DNA of 64,000 bases from Amphibacillus sp. MSJ-3. Its GTDB lineage: Bacteria; Bacillota; Bacilli; Bacillales; Amphibacillaceae. The stretch covers positions 1 to 64,000 of the forward strand of contig NZ_JAHLQM010000008.1 in the NCBI RefSeq assembly GCF_018919165.1. The letters run 5' to 3'. How positions within the stretch are numbered: position 1 is the stretch's first letter; each line of letters opens with the position of its first letter. The notes under the pieces are model-generated. The model saw only the letters and a program-made list of their open reading frames with translations, was not told the origin of the DNA and made no database searches. The translations under genes were made by a program, and so were the position numbers. This document shows, in pieces, positions 7,985 through 17,910 of the stretch.

Positions 7985-9559
7985 ATGGAAAATTTTAAAT
8001 TGGTCATCATGGAGACAAGTGATATTCATGGGAATGTTTTGCCACAAAATTATGGTACAAATGAAAAGGCAGAGCTCGGTTTAGCTAAGATTGCAACACT
8101 TATCAAGCAGGAGCAAGCCAAAAATGAACATACAATAATGATTGACAACGGTGATCTTATTCAGGGCACTCCGCTTACCTATCACTATGCACGCTCCCAG
8201 CATACCTTACCAAATCCGATGGTTTCCATTTTGAATGATTTAAACTATGATGCAAGTGTGATTGGCAATCACGAATTTAACTATGGACTCCCCCTATTAA
8301 ATAAGGCGGTAGAGGAGTCAACTCAACCTTGGCTATCCGCCAATATTGTAGATACCAAGACAGGTGAACCTTATTTCGGAAAACCCTACCTTATAAAATC
8401 CTTTGAAAATGGACCACGCATTGGTGTCCTTGGTCTTACAACAAAATATATTCCAAACTGGGAGAAGGAAGTACACATTAGGGGACTTCGCTTTGAAGAT
8501 GTAGTCGAAAGCGCAAGGAAATGGATCCCAATACTTAAAAAAGAGGAAAAGATTGATTTTCTGATTGTTTCCTATCATGGTGGTTTTGAACGTGATCTGG
8601 AAACAGGTGAACCAACAGAAGCATTAACAGGAGAGAATCAAGCTTACCAGCTCTGTACTGAGCTAGAAGGAATTGATCTACTTCTAACGGGACATCAGCA
8701 TCGTCAAATAGCAGGAAGAGAAGTTAATGGTGTGCCTGTCATCCAACCGGGAAATAACGGTCTTGCACTTGGTAAGGTGACGGTAACTTTCCAAAAGGAT
8801 GAGGGACATTATCGAGTGACTGAGACGAATACTGATCTATTATCTGTAGAAGGAGTAGAGCCTGACACGAATGTAGTCACATCTATTCAGTCCTATGAGG
8901 ATGAGACCCAAAAGTGGCTTGATCAGCCAATTGGAAAAATTACAGGCGATATGACGGTTACAGATCCAATGGCGATTCGCCTCCAAGATAATGCCTTAAT
9001 TGAATTTATTAATAAAGTTCAAATGGATGCCGCTGGAGTTGATGTGTCTAACACAGCTCTATTTGATAATCTTTCCCCAGGTTTTCCGAATGATGTCACA
9101 ATGCGCAGCGTAGTTGCTAACTACATCTATCCAAATACATTGGTTGTCCTTCGCGTAACTGGAGAGGTTATCAAGGATGCGCTTGAACGATCTGCAAGTT
9201 ACTTTGAACGTCAATCTGATGGCAGAGTAGAAGTGAGCAAAGCATTTAGCACACCAAAGCCTGCCCACTATAACTATGATATGTGGGAAGGTATCGAGTA
9301 CGAGATTGATATCCGTAAACCTGTAGGAGAGCGTATCACCCGTTTGGACTATAAAGGAGAAAGACTCTTGCCAGAGCAGGAGCTAGATGTTGTTATGAAT
9401 AACTATCGTTCCAATGGTGGCGGTGACTACATGATGTATCAAACCTGCCCGGTTGTGAAGGAAATTCCGATTGATGTATCCGAATTGATTGCCAATTACA
9501 TTCTAGAACATAAAGTGATCGAAGCAACCGTTAATCATAATTGGAGAGTTAGATACTAA
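7985..9559 (+). CDS. Metallophosphoesterase / 5'-nucleotidase family enzyme (YfkN/UshA-like)
   Basis: A 524-residue two-domain enzyme. The N-terminal calcineurin-like phosphoesterase domain has the metal-ligand series SDIHGN, IDNGDLIQGTP, GNHEFNYG, SYHGG and TGHQHR. The C-terminal 5'-nucleotidase domain begins around residue 310 and has ALFDNLSPGFPND and NNYRSNGGGDYMMY, the adenine- and phosphate-contacting region. Relatives are 2',3'-cyclic-nucleotide 2'-phosphodiesterase/3'-nucleotidases. Unlike exported UshA or YfkN, it has no signal peptide or wall anchor, so it should act in the cytoplasm. Its place after the phn importer suggests it releases phosphate from an imported ester; that is inference. 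Confidence 0.88.
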   Translation: MENFKLVIMETSDIHGNVLPQNYGTNEKAELGLAKIATLIKQEQAKNEHTIMIDNGDLIQGTPLTYHYARSQHTLPNPMVSILNDLNYDASVIGNHEFNYGLPLLNKAVEESTQPWLSANIVDTKTGEPYFGKPYLIKSFENGPRIGVLGLTTKYIPNWEKEVHIRGLRFEDVVESARKWIPILKKEEKIDFLIVSYHGGFERDLETGEPTEALTGENQAYQLCTELEGIDLLLTGHQHRQIAGREVNGVPVIQPGNNGLALGKVTVTFQKDEGHYRVTETNTDLLSVEGVEPDTNVVTSIQSYEDETQKWLDQPIGKITGDMTVTDPMAIRLQDNALIEFINKVQMDAAGVDVSNTALFDNLSPGFPNDVTMRSVVANYIYPNTLVVLRVTGEVIKDALERSASYFERQSDGRVEVSKAFSTPKPAHYNYDMWEGIEYEIDIRKPVGERITRLDYKGERLLPEQELDVVMNNYRSNGGGDYMMYQTCPVVKEIPIDVSELIANYILEHKVIEATVNHNWRVRY

Positions 9560-9595
9560 TTAGTTTTTTAGCATAAATAGACATTCGTAAAACAT

Positions 9596-9632
9596 CAGCC
9601 TTAAGCCATTGATAATAATGAGCTTAAGGCTG
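9596..9632 (+). terminator. Terminator after nucleotidase gene
   Basis: A perfect 11-bp stem, CAGCCTTAAGC with GCTTAAGGCTG, closes a 15-nt loop 37 bp after the stop codon. The T-tract is short (TTTGCTTA). Confidence 0.7.
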
Positions 9633-9828
9633 TTTGCTTAGATTCAAGGCTAGGTTAGCTTAAGGATAAAAAAAATTTAAAACAGAGCTTTAATGTAGAT
9701 TCCACACAATAATATTGAAGCAATTTTGTAGAAAAACACTGAATAAGTTTTAAGACTAATGTGGACTATTTGATTCATAACTATATTATTAAGATTGTTA
9801 TCTGCATATAGTTCTCCTAATGTGATAA

Positions 9829-9968
9829 GCTGAGAGCAAAACGCCGAAGTTGAGAGCAAATCGCAAAAGTTGAGAGCAAATCTTAAAAGTTGAGAGCAAA
9901 TCGCAAAAGTTGAGAGCAAATCATGAAAGTTGAGAGCAAATCACGGAAGTTGAGAGCAAAACGTGGAA
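9829..9968. repeat. Seven-unit 20-bp tandem repeat
   Basis: Seven consecutive 20-bp units read GTTGAGAGCAAA, then six variable bases, then AA. The 12-base core is invariant except for one C in the first unit; the six-base insert differs (for example ACGCCG, TCGCAA, TCTTAA, TCATGA, TCACGG, ACGTGG). Units start at 9829, 9849, 9869, 9889, 9909, 9929 and 9949. It lies in an intergenic region (9560-10226) where I see no gene. The minus-strand ORF across it is a by-product of the repeat. Confidence 0.9.
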
Positions 9969-10158
9969 GAAAAGGAAATGCACGATAGAACTAAATCGTA
10001 TGTGTAAATAATTTTAAAGTGGATGTATCTTATTTATGGTACTTGTAAGTAAACATAAAAAAGACTGTGAATTACCGAATAGCCGTAAAGAGTTATTAGA
10101 TCGATGAATTTCACATGTGTAAACCAATTTTATTTTGTACTTTTTAACGATGATTATT

Positions 10159-10186
10159 TTGATGTTACTTTTAGATAGCGTATAAT
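10159..10186 (+). promoter_or_regulatory. Promoter of the ATP-grasp gene
   Basis: TTGATG (10159-10164), 16 bp, then a perfect TATAAT (10181-10186), 40 bp before the start codon, with GAAAGAAGGA as ribosome binding site. Confidence 0.65.
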
Positions 10187-10226
10187 GAATGCACACAGCT
10201 AATTACAATTTGAAAGAAGGATAGAT

Positions 10227-11207
10227 ATGACACTGAAATATATAGACGTAGTAGGCAGGACTTTGAGTTTTGGTGATGAATTGCTCGTTTATGAAGCGAT
10301 TAAACGCGGGGTAGAAATAGAGATTTTACCTGATGGAGATTTTAACATGTCGCACCCAAGCAAGAGTTATACAATCCATGATGGGATAGTGACGCATTCA
10401 TATAATTCTGATTTGGCTAGGACAACGATGGATATGAAGGAAGTGACGAGCAGGTTGCTTAAGAGCAAAGGCTTTAATGCACCTGAAAATACCGTTTTCG
10501 CTAAAACGGATTTAGACAGAGCTTGGAAATGGGCTGAGTCAATTTTGCCAGTTGTTTTAAAACCTTACGACGGTAAGAAGGGTGAGTTGGTTTTCGTTAA
10601 TATCAATACACATGATGAGTTTGAAGCGTGTTTTGAAAAGATTGCAGTAGAAAATAATGAGGTTTTAGTTGAAAAGTTTTTAGAAGGGAAGGAGTATCGC
10701 TTCACTTATGTCAATGAAGAAATTGTTGGTATTGTTAATCGTGTACCAGCGAACGTGGTTGGCGACGGTGAGCATAATATAAAAGAGTTGATTGAATTGA
10801 AGAATGCGGATCGTAAAAGAGTTGGTAACCCGATTCATAAATTGTTGGAGATGGATGAAGAAACTGAGCGTGTGCTTAAAAAGCATCATTATACTTATGA
10901 ATCTGTTCCGGCTAAAGATACCGTCGTCAATCTACGGGATAATTCGAACATTTCAACAGGTGGTGATGCGATTGATGTCACTGCTGAGATTAGCGCAGAG
11001 ACAATCGAGTACATTAGACAAGCGATGCTTTCTATTCCTGGTGTGACAGCAGCCGGTGTAGATGTCTTAATTAACGGTGATGAGGTTAACATCATTGAAG
11101 TGAACTTAGACCCAATGATTACACTCCACCATTTCCCCTGGGTTGGTGAAGGGATCGATGTGGCGAGTAAGGTGATTGATGGGATGTTTCCGGAGACAGT
11201 AGAGTAG
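10227..11207 (+). CDS. Orphan ATP-grasp ligase, cyanophycin-synthetase type
   Basis: A 326-residue protein dominated by an ATP-grasp domain. LPVVLKPYDGKKG near residue 112 is the nucleotide-binding lysine strand, and VLVEKFLEGKEYRFTYV is the second ATP-binding strand. GIVNRVPANVVGDGEHNIKEL followed later by LRDNSNISTGGDAIDVT and NIIEVNLDP (metal ligands Glu and Asn) is the pattern of the central domain of cyanophycin synthetase CphA. The Mur-ligase domain of CphA is absent, so it is not a full cyanophycin synthetase. It should join a carboxylate to an amine or thiol with ATP; substrate unknown. Monocistronic, with its own promoter and terminator. Confidence 0.75.
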   Translation: MTLKYIDVVGRTLSFGDELLVYEAIKRGVEIEILPDGDFNMSHPSKSYTIHDGIVTHSYNSDLARTTMDMKEVTSRLLKSKGFNAPENTVFAKTDLDRAWKWAESILPVVLKPYDGKKGELVFVNINTHDEFEACFEKIAVENNEVLVEKFLEGKEYRFTYVNEEIVGIVNRVPANVVGDGEHNIKELIELKNADRKRVGNPIHKLLEMDEETERVLKKHHYTYESVPAKDTVVNLRDNSNISTGGDAIDVTAEISAETIEYIRQAMLSIPGVTAAGVDVLINGDEVNIIEVNLDPMITLHHFPWVGEGIDVASKVIDGMFPETVE

Positions 11208-11362
11208 AATATAGAGTGATGGATACCCGTGTTGCCAAAAGATTTTTGCGGCGCTTGTATATTTAGTTGCCGGGTGGTTGATTGTCTTGTAAAAATGCTA
11301 AGCTCATCCGGATTCTGTTTTCAGTAGAGTTTTGGTTTAGGACTAATTAGGTTAGCGGGTTA

Positions 11363-11408
11363 AACAATCCAGATTTGGGAATCACACAAGTCTGGGTTGT
11401 TTTCTTTT
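11363..11408 (+). terminator. Terminator after the ATP-grasp gene
   Basis: AACAATCCAGA pairs with TCTGGGTTGTT, then TTTCTTTT. It lies about 155 bp after the stop codon. The rest of the 11208-11594 gap shows no gene. Confidence 0.75.
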
Positions 11409-11594
11409 ATCGTCGATTAAGTGCTTCTTATCAATTATTTGCAATATTTAGCTCGTGTGTTTGTTATAAAAATAGAGTATCTTTGATAATATAAGATGAG
11501 TAGGCTTGTATATCGTTGTTTTCTGCAATTTTTAAATAGAAATATAGATTTAGCTTAAACGCTTGAATTGTTGTAGGAGAAGAGGAATTAGTTT

Positions 11595-12116
11595 ATGGTA
11601 ACTTTAATTGTCATCGTCATTATTGTTTTGATCACTGCGGGCAATTTGTTGGTGAGGGTTGATCAACTGAAAGAGTCAGATGCTATTATCGTATTGAGTG
11701 GCTTTGAGGGTCGATTAGAAAAGGGGATAAAGCTATTTAATGAAGGGTATGGAAGTTATTTAATTCTATCAAATTCAGATGATTTTGATGAGGATATTTT
11801 ACGTGAACAGGGCATATCAGAGGATTTGGTTATTTTAGAATCGAGAGCTGAATCAACTTTTACGAACGCTACTTTGACAAAGGAAATTGTCTTGGATCGG
11901 GAGTTTAGGTCGGTGATCATTGTGACTAGTGAATTTCATACGAGTCGAGCGAGATATATTTTTAAAAAGGTTTATCAGGATACTAGCGTAAGATTATTTT
12001 TTACAGGTTCGAAAAATAGATTTTTTAATTCGAGATTTTGGTGGTTTAATTTTAGAGGGATTTATGTTGTTGCGGTTGAGTATGTGAAGTGGGTTTATTA
12101 TTTAATCAGATATTAA
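11595..12116 (+). CDS. DUF218 (YdcF/SanA/ElyC-like) membrane-anchored protein
   Basis: A 173-residue protein with one N-terminal membrane segment (TLIVIVIIVLITAGNLLV) and a DUF218 domain. ESDAIIVLSGFEGRLEKGIKL is the first conserved strand with the usual acidic residue. LILSNSD, LILESRAESTFTNA and IIVTSEFHTSRARYIFKK carry the family's S/T-N and S-x-x-H-x-x-R signatures. Family members act in envelope metabolism (ElyC and SanA affect peptidoglycan and barrier function in E. coli), but no enzymatic activity is established. Start ATG follows GTAGGAGAAGAGG. Confidence 0.75.
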   Translation: MVTLIVIVIIVLITAGNLLVRVDQLKESDAIIVLSGFEGRLEKGIKLFNEGYGSYLILSNSDDFDEDILREQGISEDLVILESRAESTFTNATLTKEIVLDREFRSVIIVTSEFHTSRARYIFKKVYQDTSVRLFFTGSKNRFFNSRFWWFNFRGIYVVAVEYVKWVYYLIRY

Positions 12117-12628
12117 TGTGGAGTTAGATTCTGTAGGTATCGTGGAGACTTGGCAATTGTTGCGCAAGGCGGAAGGACTGGGGCCTTTGCGGTGGATGAA
12201 TAATTCTATGCAAGAAATGAAATTGATGAAGTGGCACATTACTTTGCTCTCGCTTGGCGGGGGCATATTATTTGTTGTAAACATCAGATTAAGGTAGGGC
12301 AATTTTTAACGAAGGATTATTAGTAGTACTCGTTGAAATAGATATTTAGATAGGGATTAAGTTTTTGGATGCTCAGAGATATAAGGTAACAACAAAAACT
12401 ACATGGAAAGACCCTGATGGTGAATTGCGTGAGAAAGATCAAATTGTTAGATTTTAATTTAAACACAATTTTTTATATTTGCTGAACAAACTGCTTATAA
12501 GTTATAACCCTGTATTTTAGAAAGTTATTAGTGAATGATTTAAAGTTCAAATCTATGATGCTCAGATGATAAAAAACAATAGCTCTATACTTACCTATCA
12601 TAATAAAATAGTTAAAGAGGAGATTGCG
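12117..12628. other. Gene-poor stretch with possible gene remnants
   Basis: No complete recognisable gene. An open frame from GTG 12118 to 12297 encodes 59 residues with a charged first half and a hydrophobic end (ITLLSLGGGILFVVN), but no ribosome binding site precedes it. A short frame ending at about 12456 reads KVTTKTTWKDPDGELREKD, which looks like the C-terminal scrap of an extracellular or pilin-like protein and has no plausible start. Both could be decayed genes. Confidence 0.3.
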
Positions 12629-12757
12629 ATGAAACAAAAATTTATCGATGAACTTCTTCAATATACTGGTTGTGGTGACTTTAGTATAACGAATCTTCGT
12701 GTCTTTTTTAACTGTTGCGCTTCATTTTACAACACACCCCTAGATATTGAGAGATAA
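12629..12757 (+). CDS. Small ORF, 42 residues, unknown
   Basis: ATG 12629 follows AAAGAGGAG at good spacing, which is the main support. The predicted peptide begins MKQKFIDELLQYTGCGDF and has three cysteines (Cys15, and a Cys-Cys pair near residue 30). No homologue is recognised. It may be the truncated 5' end of a lost gene or a real small protein. It ends 16 bp before the promoter of the downstream LacI-type regulator. Confidence 0.3.
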   Translation: MKQKFIDELLQYTGCGDFSITNLRVFFNCCASFYNTPLDIER

Positions 12758-12772
12758 AGACTAAAAAATCTC

Positions 12773-12819
12773 TTGACTTATAAAAATAAAAGTGATAATT
12801 TATATACGTAAACGTTTAC
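12773..12819 (+). promoter_or_regulatory. Promoter with LacI-type operator O1
   Basis: TTGACT (12773-12778) and TAATTT (12796-12801) at 17-bp spacing are followed at once by TACGTAAACGTTTAC (12805-12819). The core GTAAACGTTTAC is a palindrome centred on CG, typical of LacI/GalR regulators. Identical cores recur at 12987 and, in part, 14055, flanking the regulator gene. Confidence 0.65.
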
Positions 12820-12986
12820 TCTGTTATTTACTTTAAATATGAACAAGTTAATAAACGGTTTGGAATGATCTGAAATTTATAAGTTGAGTGGAATTGCAGA
12901 CAATAAGAGTAGACTTTTCGCTTAAAGGTACATTCAATAACGATATATATATAATGACAGGAAGCTTCAAGATAAATATTGCGTTT

Positions 12987-13001
12987 TACGTAAACGTTTA
13001 A
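12987..13001 (+). promoter_or_regulatory. LacI-type operator O2
   Basis: TACGTAAACGTTTAA, sharing 14 of 15 bases with O1, lies 43 bp before the regulator's coding region. A TATAAT sits at 12950-12955 without a clear -35. Binding here would allow autoregulation. Confidence 0.65.
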
Positions 13002-13043
13002 CCTGAAGAGTTTGCTTGTTTTTGCTTTTGAGGGGGGATTGAA

Positions 13044-14042
13044 ATCGCACCAACAATTAAAGATATAGCAGAATTAACGAATGTTTCAATTGCAACCGTT
13101 TCAAGGGTTTTAAACAATGTAGGGGGCTATAGTGAGGAAACACGGAAAAAGGTATTAGCCGGAGCAAAGTCACTTGGCTTTCGAAAAAATGAAATGGCGA
13201 GAAGTTTAGTGACAAGAGAAAGTAATATTATTGGTGTTATTATGCCGAATGTTGCAAGTAATTTTTACGGAGATATTGTAAGTGGTATTGAAGATGTCTC
13301 TTATGAAAATGGTTTTAGTGTAATTATCAACCACTCTGGAATAAATCGTTCTAGAATCTATGAAAGTATTAATATGATGGCTGAACGCAGGGTGGATGGA
13401 TTGATTATTGTTTCTGTAGAATTAAGGGATAGAGAAATTGATCTATTAGAATCCTTAGGAATTCCATATATTTTACTGTCTACGATTTCAGAACGTTCTG
13501 AAGCCCCTTATATAAAAGTTGACGACTATGCGGCATCGTACGCAGCCGTAAACTATTTAATCAAAAAGGGTCATAGGAGTATCGCATGTATAGGAGGAAA
13601 CCCGGAAGATAAGGTTTCGGGAATCCCTCGGATAGAGGGGTATAAAAAGGCGCTTGAAGAATCAGGAATTAAAATAGACCCTGTTAAAATCCAGTATGGA
13701 GACTATAGTTTTGATTCAGGAAAAGATGCAATGGAAACACTAATTAAGGAAACTAAGGTTACGTCAGTATTTTGCCTCAGTGATGATGTTGCATTAGGGG
13801 GAATCTATTCTGCATATGCAAATGGTTTAAATGTTCCTGATGATCTATCTATTATCGGGTATGACAATTCAAGAATATCTTATATGAGTGTCCCCCCCTT
13901 AACAACAGTTAGTCAACCCTTCTATGAAATGGGGAAGAGTGGTTGTGAAAGTGTTATAGATGCTTTAAGAAATAAAAGTAAGATTAAATCCAAAGTGATT
14001 CCTTTTGAAATCGTGGAAAGAGATTCTGTGAAAGCAAGATAA
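13044..14042 (+). CDS. LacI-family sugar regulator, with non-canonical start codon
   Basis: A 332-residue LacI/GalR regulator, the normal family length. The helix-turn-helix reads [20 protein letters not shown] at residues 2-21, with the hinge helix VLNNVGGYSEETR after it. The ligand domain starts at NIIGVIMPNVASNFYG and contains CLSDDVALGG and IIGYDNSRISYM. The only ATG in frame is at 13194, which would delete the whole DNA-binding domain; TGA at 13029-13031 blocks extension upstream. Between them only ATT 13038 and ATC 13044 can start translation; ATC sits where relatives have ATG in M-A-P-T-I-K, six bases after AGGGGGG. It probably represses the alpha-glucosidase gene. Confidence 0.8.
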   Translation: MAPTIKDIAELTNVSIATVSRVLNNVGGYSEETRKKVLAGAKSLGFRKNEMARSLVTRESNIIGVIMPNVASNFYGDIVSGIEDVSYENGFSVIINHSGINRSRIYESINMMAERRVDGLIIVSVELRDREIDLLESLGIPYILLSTISERSEAPYIKVDDYAASYAAVNYLIKKGHRSIACIGGNPEDKVSGIPRIEGYKKALEESGIKIDPVKIQYGDYSFDSGKDAMETLIKETKVTSVFCLSDDVALGGIYSAYANGLNVPDDLSIIGYDNSRISYMSVPPLTTVSQPFYEMGKSGCESVIDALRNKSKIKSKVIPFEIVERDSVKAR

Positions 14043-14054
14043 AAATAAACATTT

Positions 14055-14072
14055 TACGTAAACGTATACGTA
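14055..14072 (+). promoter_or_regulatory. LacI-type operator O3 before the glucosidase gene
   Basis: TACGTAAACGTATACGTA, matching the core of O1 and O2, lies between the regulator stop and the glucosidase start. It would let the regulator control the glucosidase gene directly. Confidence 0.6.
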
Positions 14073-14073
14073 G

Positions 14074-15714
<1,641 letters not shown>

Positions 15715-15915
15715 AATTAGGTGTATTTTATAGCTTAAATTTTATGAAAGAGAAACATGGAGACTTTTGCAGATATAGCATGTATTCGAGAGCTTCTGAA
15801 TCCTACCAATAAGTAAGGTTCAGTGACCATGCCGGCTAAAAGTAAAGTGTATTTTGGGGTGTTGTAAACTTCCATGTGAACATAAAGAAAGTATCATTGG
15901 GGAGTCCATCGTTTT

Positions 15916-16165
15916 TCCCGAATTAACAGGCAACAAGATTCCCACTTCAAGATTTGGGCAAAAGCGTTTAAGATAAGTGGGTGATCGATTGCTTGTAAAA
16001 GTCCGTTTGGTTTAGGGGCCTTTAGGATGCCCCCTATGGTACGAACAATCAGTTGGGATAGGGGAAGGCAGACAAAAAACGACCACCTCTTGTGGTAACG
16101 TCTTTATGGCCTAGGTCCTGCAGGCCTCAAATCCCCTCTGATTGAAGTTTCGCCTTATTATAGCT
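15916..16165. repeat. Dispersed structured intergenic repeat, copy A (about 250 bp)
   Basis: Longest copy of a family also found at 29068-29281 (full length) and as fragments at 1061, 27418 and 34121. It starts CCCGAATTAACAGGCAA and ends TGATTGAAGTTTCGCCTTAT then TATAGCT. Left hairpin: GATTCCCACTT with AAGTGGGTGATC inside CAGGCAA/TTGCTTG. Middle: GGGGC with GCCCC. Right: CCAC with GTGG. The two last helices show compensatory changes relative to copy B. No ORF. The remaining part of the 15715-16401 gap holds nothing recognised, including no S-box riboswitch. Confidence 0.8.
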
Positions 16166-16401
16166 TCCGTTTTGGGAATTTTACAATGAGCTCCTATTCA
16201 TCTGAAGGCTTTCATGATAAAATGTGAATAGGCATTTATCTTGAGTGGGGCATGCAGAATATTCATTGATTATGTTGTTTTTTAAAAGCTATTCTCATAT
16301 CTGGAACTAAATTTGACTGTTGGACGAGTTGTTTTCATTTTTCTGGCTAATTTTTTTAGACTAAATTTTTTGAAAAGTTCGATAATAGGAGGGGGAGTAA
16401 T

Positions 16402-17520
16402 ATGTCAACACAACTTCCATTTAAAGGAGATCATGTTGGTAGTGTCTTAAGAACAGATAATATTAAAGAAGCACGTCAAAAAGTTGCCTCAGGTGATTTA
16501 ACTTTGGAGCAATTAAAGGAAATAGAAAATCTTGAGATTGAGAAGATTGTTAAACAACAAATTGATGTCGGATTAAAAGCAATTACAGATGGTGAATTCC
16601 GTCGTGCCTGGTGGCAATTTGATTATTACTTTGGTCTAACTGGTTTTAAAAAAATTAAAAAGGATACGGGTTTTATCTTTGATGGTGATGAAACAAAAGC
16701 TGAAACAGTTGAGGTAGATGGTAAAATTAAGTGGGAGGGCCATGAGTTTATTGACCATTTCAAATTCCTAAAGGAAATGGTTGATAAGCACGGGGATGGA
16801 TCACAACTAGCGAAAATGACGATTCCAGCACCTTTTGTTTCAATTTATAGAGAAATTTCAAAAACTGAAAAGGAACTTTATCCAACCGCTGAATTATTTT
16901 TCAAAGACCTTGGTCAATCTTATAAGGACGCTTTACATGCTTTTTATGAAGCGGGGTGCCGATATATCCAGTTTGATGATACGATTTTAGCCGCATTAAC
17001 GGATGAGGAATTTGTTAAGGAAATCGAGGACAAATGTTATGGTCTGCCAATCGATGATATTTTTGATCTCCTTGTTAAAACAACGCAAGACATATTGAAG
17101 GATAAACCTGAAGATTTACTTGTTGGTACCCATTTATGCAAAGGAAACTTCCGTTCAACCTTTATTCATGGTGCCGGCGACTATGACTATGTTGCCCGTC
17201 GTTTTGACGAATTAGGTTATGATGCTTATTTCCTAGAATATGATACCGATCGTGCTGGTGGCTTTGAACCTTTGAAACATATAAAGGATAAAAACACAGA
17301 AGTTGTTTTAGGCTTGATTACCTCTAAAACGGCACCATTAGAAGATAAGACAGTTATTAAAAAACGTATTGATGAAGCCAGTAAATATTTACGGCTCGAA
17401 CAATTGGCGCTAAGTCCTCAATGTGGTTTTGCAAGTACAGAAGAAGGAAATAAGATCACAGAAGAGGATCAATGGAATAAGCTGAAACATGTAGTGGAGA
17501 TTGCCAAGGAAGTCTGGTAA
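16402..17520 (+). CDS. MetE-like cobalamin-independent methionine synthase family protein (YxjG/YxjH type)
   Basis: A 372-residue protein equal to the catalytic C-terminal half of MetE, as in the YxjG/YxjH group. It opens with LPFKGDHVGSVLR and ITDGEFRRAWWQFDYY. Zinc ligands fit His and Cys in THLCKGN, Glu in YFLEYDT and Cys in LSPQCGFAST. It should transfer a methyl group to a thiol such as homocysteine; the methyl donor is uncertain because the folate-binding N-terminal half of MetE is missing. Start ATG follows ATAGGAGGGGG. It is monocistronic, and the usual S-box leader of such genes was not found upstream. Confidence 0.87.
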   Translation: MSTQLPFKGDHVGSVLRTDNIKEARQKVASGDLTLEQLKEIENLEIEKIVKQQIDVGLKAITDGEFRRAWWQFDYYFGLTGFKKIKKDTGFIFDGDETKAETVEVDGKIKWEGHEFIDHFKFLKEMVDKHGDGSQLAKMTIPAPFVSIYREISKTEKELYPTAELFFKDLGQSYKDALHAFYEAGCRYIQFDDTILAALTDEEFVKEIEDKCYGLPIDDIFDLLVKTTQDILKDKPEDLLVGTHLCKGNFRSTFIHGAGDYDYVARRFDELGYDAYFLEYDTDRAGGFEPLKHIKDKNTEVVLGLITSKTAPLEDKTVIKKRIDEASKYLRLEQLALSPQCGFASTEEGNKITEEDQWNKLKHVVEIAKEVW

Positions 17521-17621
17521 ACGTAATCTTATCAAGCAGATTGTTTCATAGGATCTTCTCCACTCAATGACTAACTTTAGATGAACAAAAACCAATGTTT
17601 TTAATCGTAAATTAATAGATT

Positions 17622-17680
17622 ATTTACCCTTCACTTTTTTAATTGATACGCCAATTAGCGAATGATAGTGGAGGGTAAAT
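17622..17680. other. Nested inverted repeat
   Basis: ATTTACCCTTCAC pairs with GTGGAGGGTAAAT except at one position, and AATTG/CAATT forms a smaller inner helix. It lies 100 bp after the methyltransferase gene without an adjacent T-run. It could be a weak terminator or a small structured RNA. The rest of 17521-17910 shows no gene. Confidence 0.4.
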
Positions 17681-17910
17681 TTCCCCTAAGATTTAATCCC
17701 ACTGTCATTTGCATTAGTAATCCTACAAGTAATTTTATGTATGAAAAGAGTTGTTATTACATTATCTCTTGAAATAGGTAAGCCCCATCTATCCATGTAG
17801 AAAGTAAATGAAGCATGATATTTCTATGTTTTAATTCCTAATCATTCTTTACACTGTTTGCATACATAGTTAAGCAAGAAGTTTGAAAATAATGGTCTTT
17901 TCAATTAAAA

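Noticed and set aside
9677-9919. 80-residue minus-strand ORF across the tandem repeat
   Set aside because: Its repetitive LLSTFAICSQ-like sequence arises from translating the DNA repeat; there is no ribosome binding site or supporting context.
9829-9968. CRISPR array
   Set aside because: The repeats are regular, but the variable part is only six bases and the core twelve, far below CRISPR repeat and spacer sizes, and no cas genes are present.
13194-14042. LacI regulator starting at ATG 13194
   Set aside because: This start would delete the complete helix-turn-helix that is visible in frame upstream, so a start at ATC 13044 (or ATT 13038) is preferred.
15715-16401. S-box (SAM) riboswitch before the MetE-like gene
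   Set aside because: Expected because related genes often have one, but no S-box core sequences were found; the gap holds repeat copy A instead.
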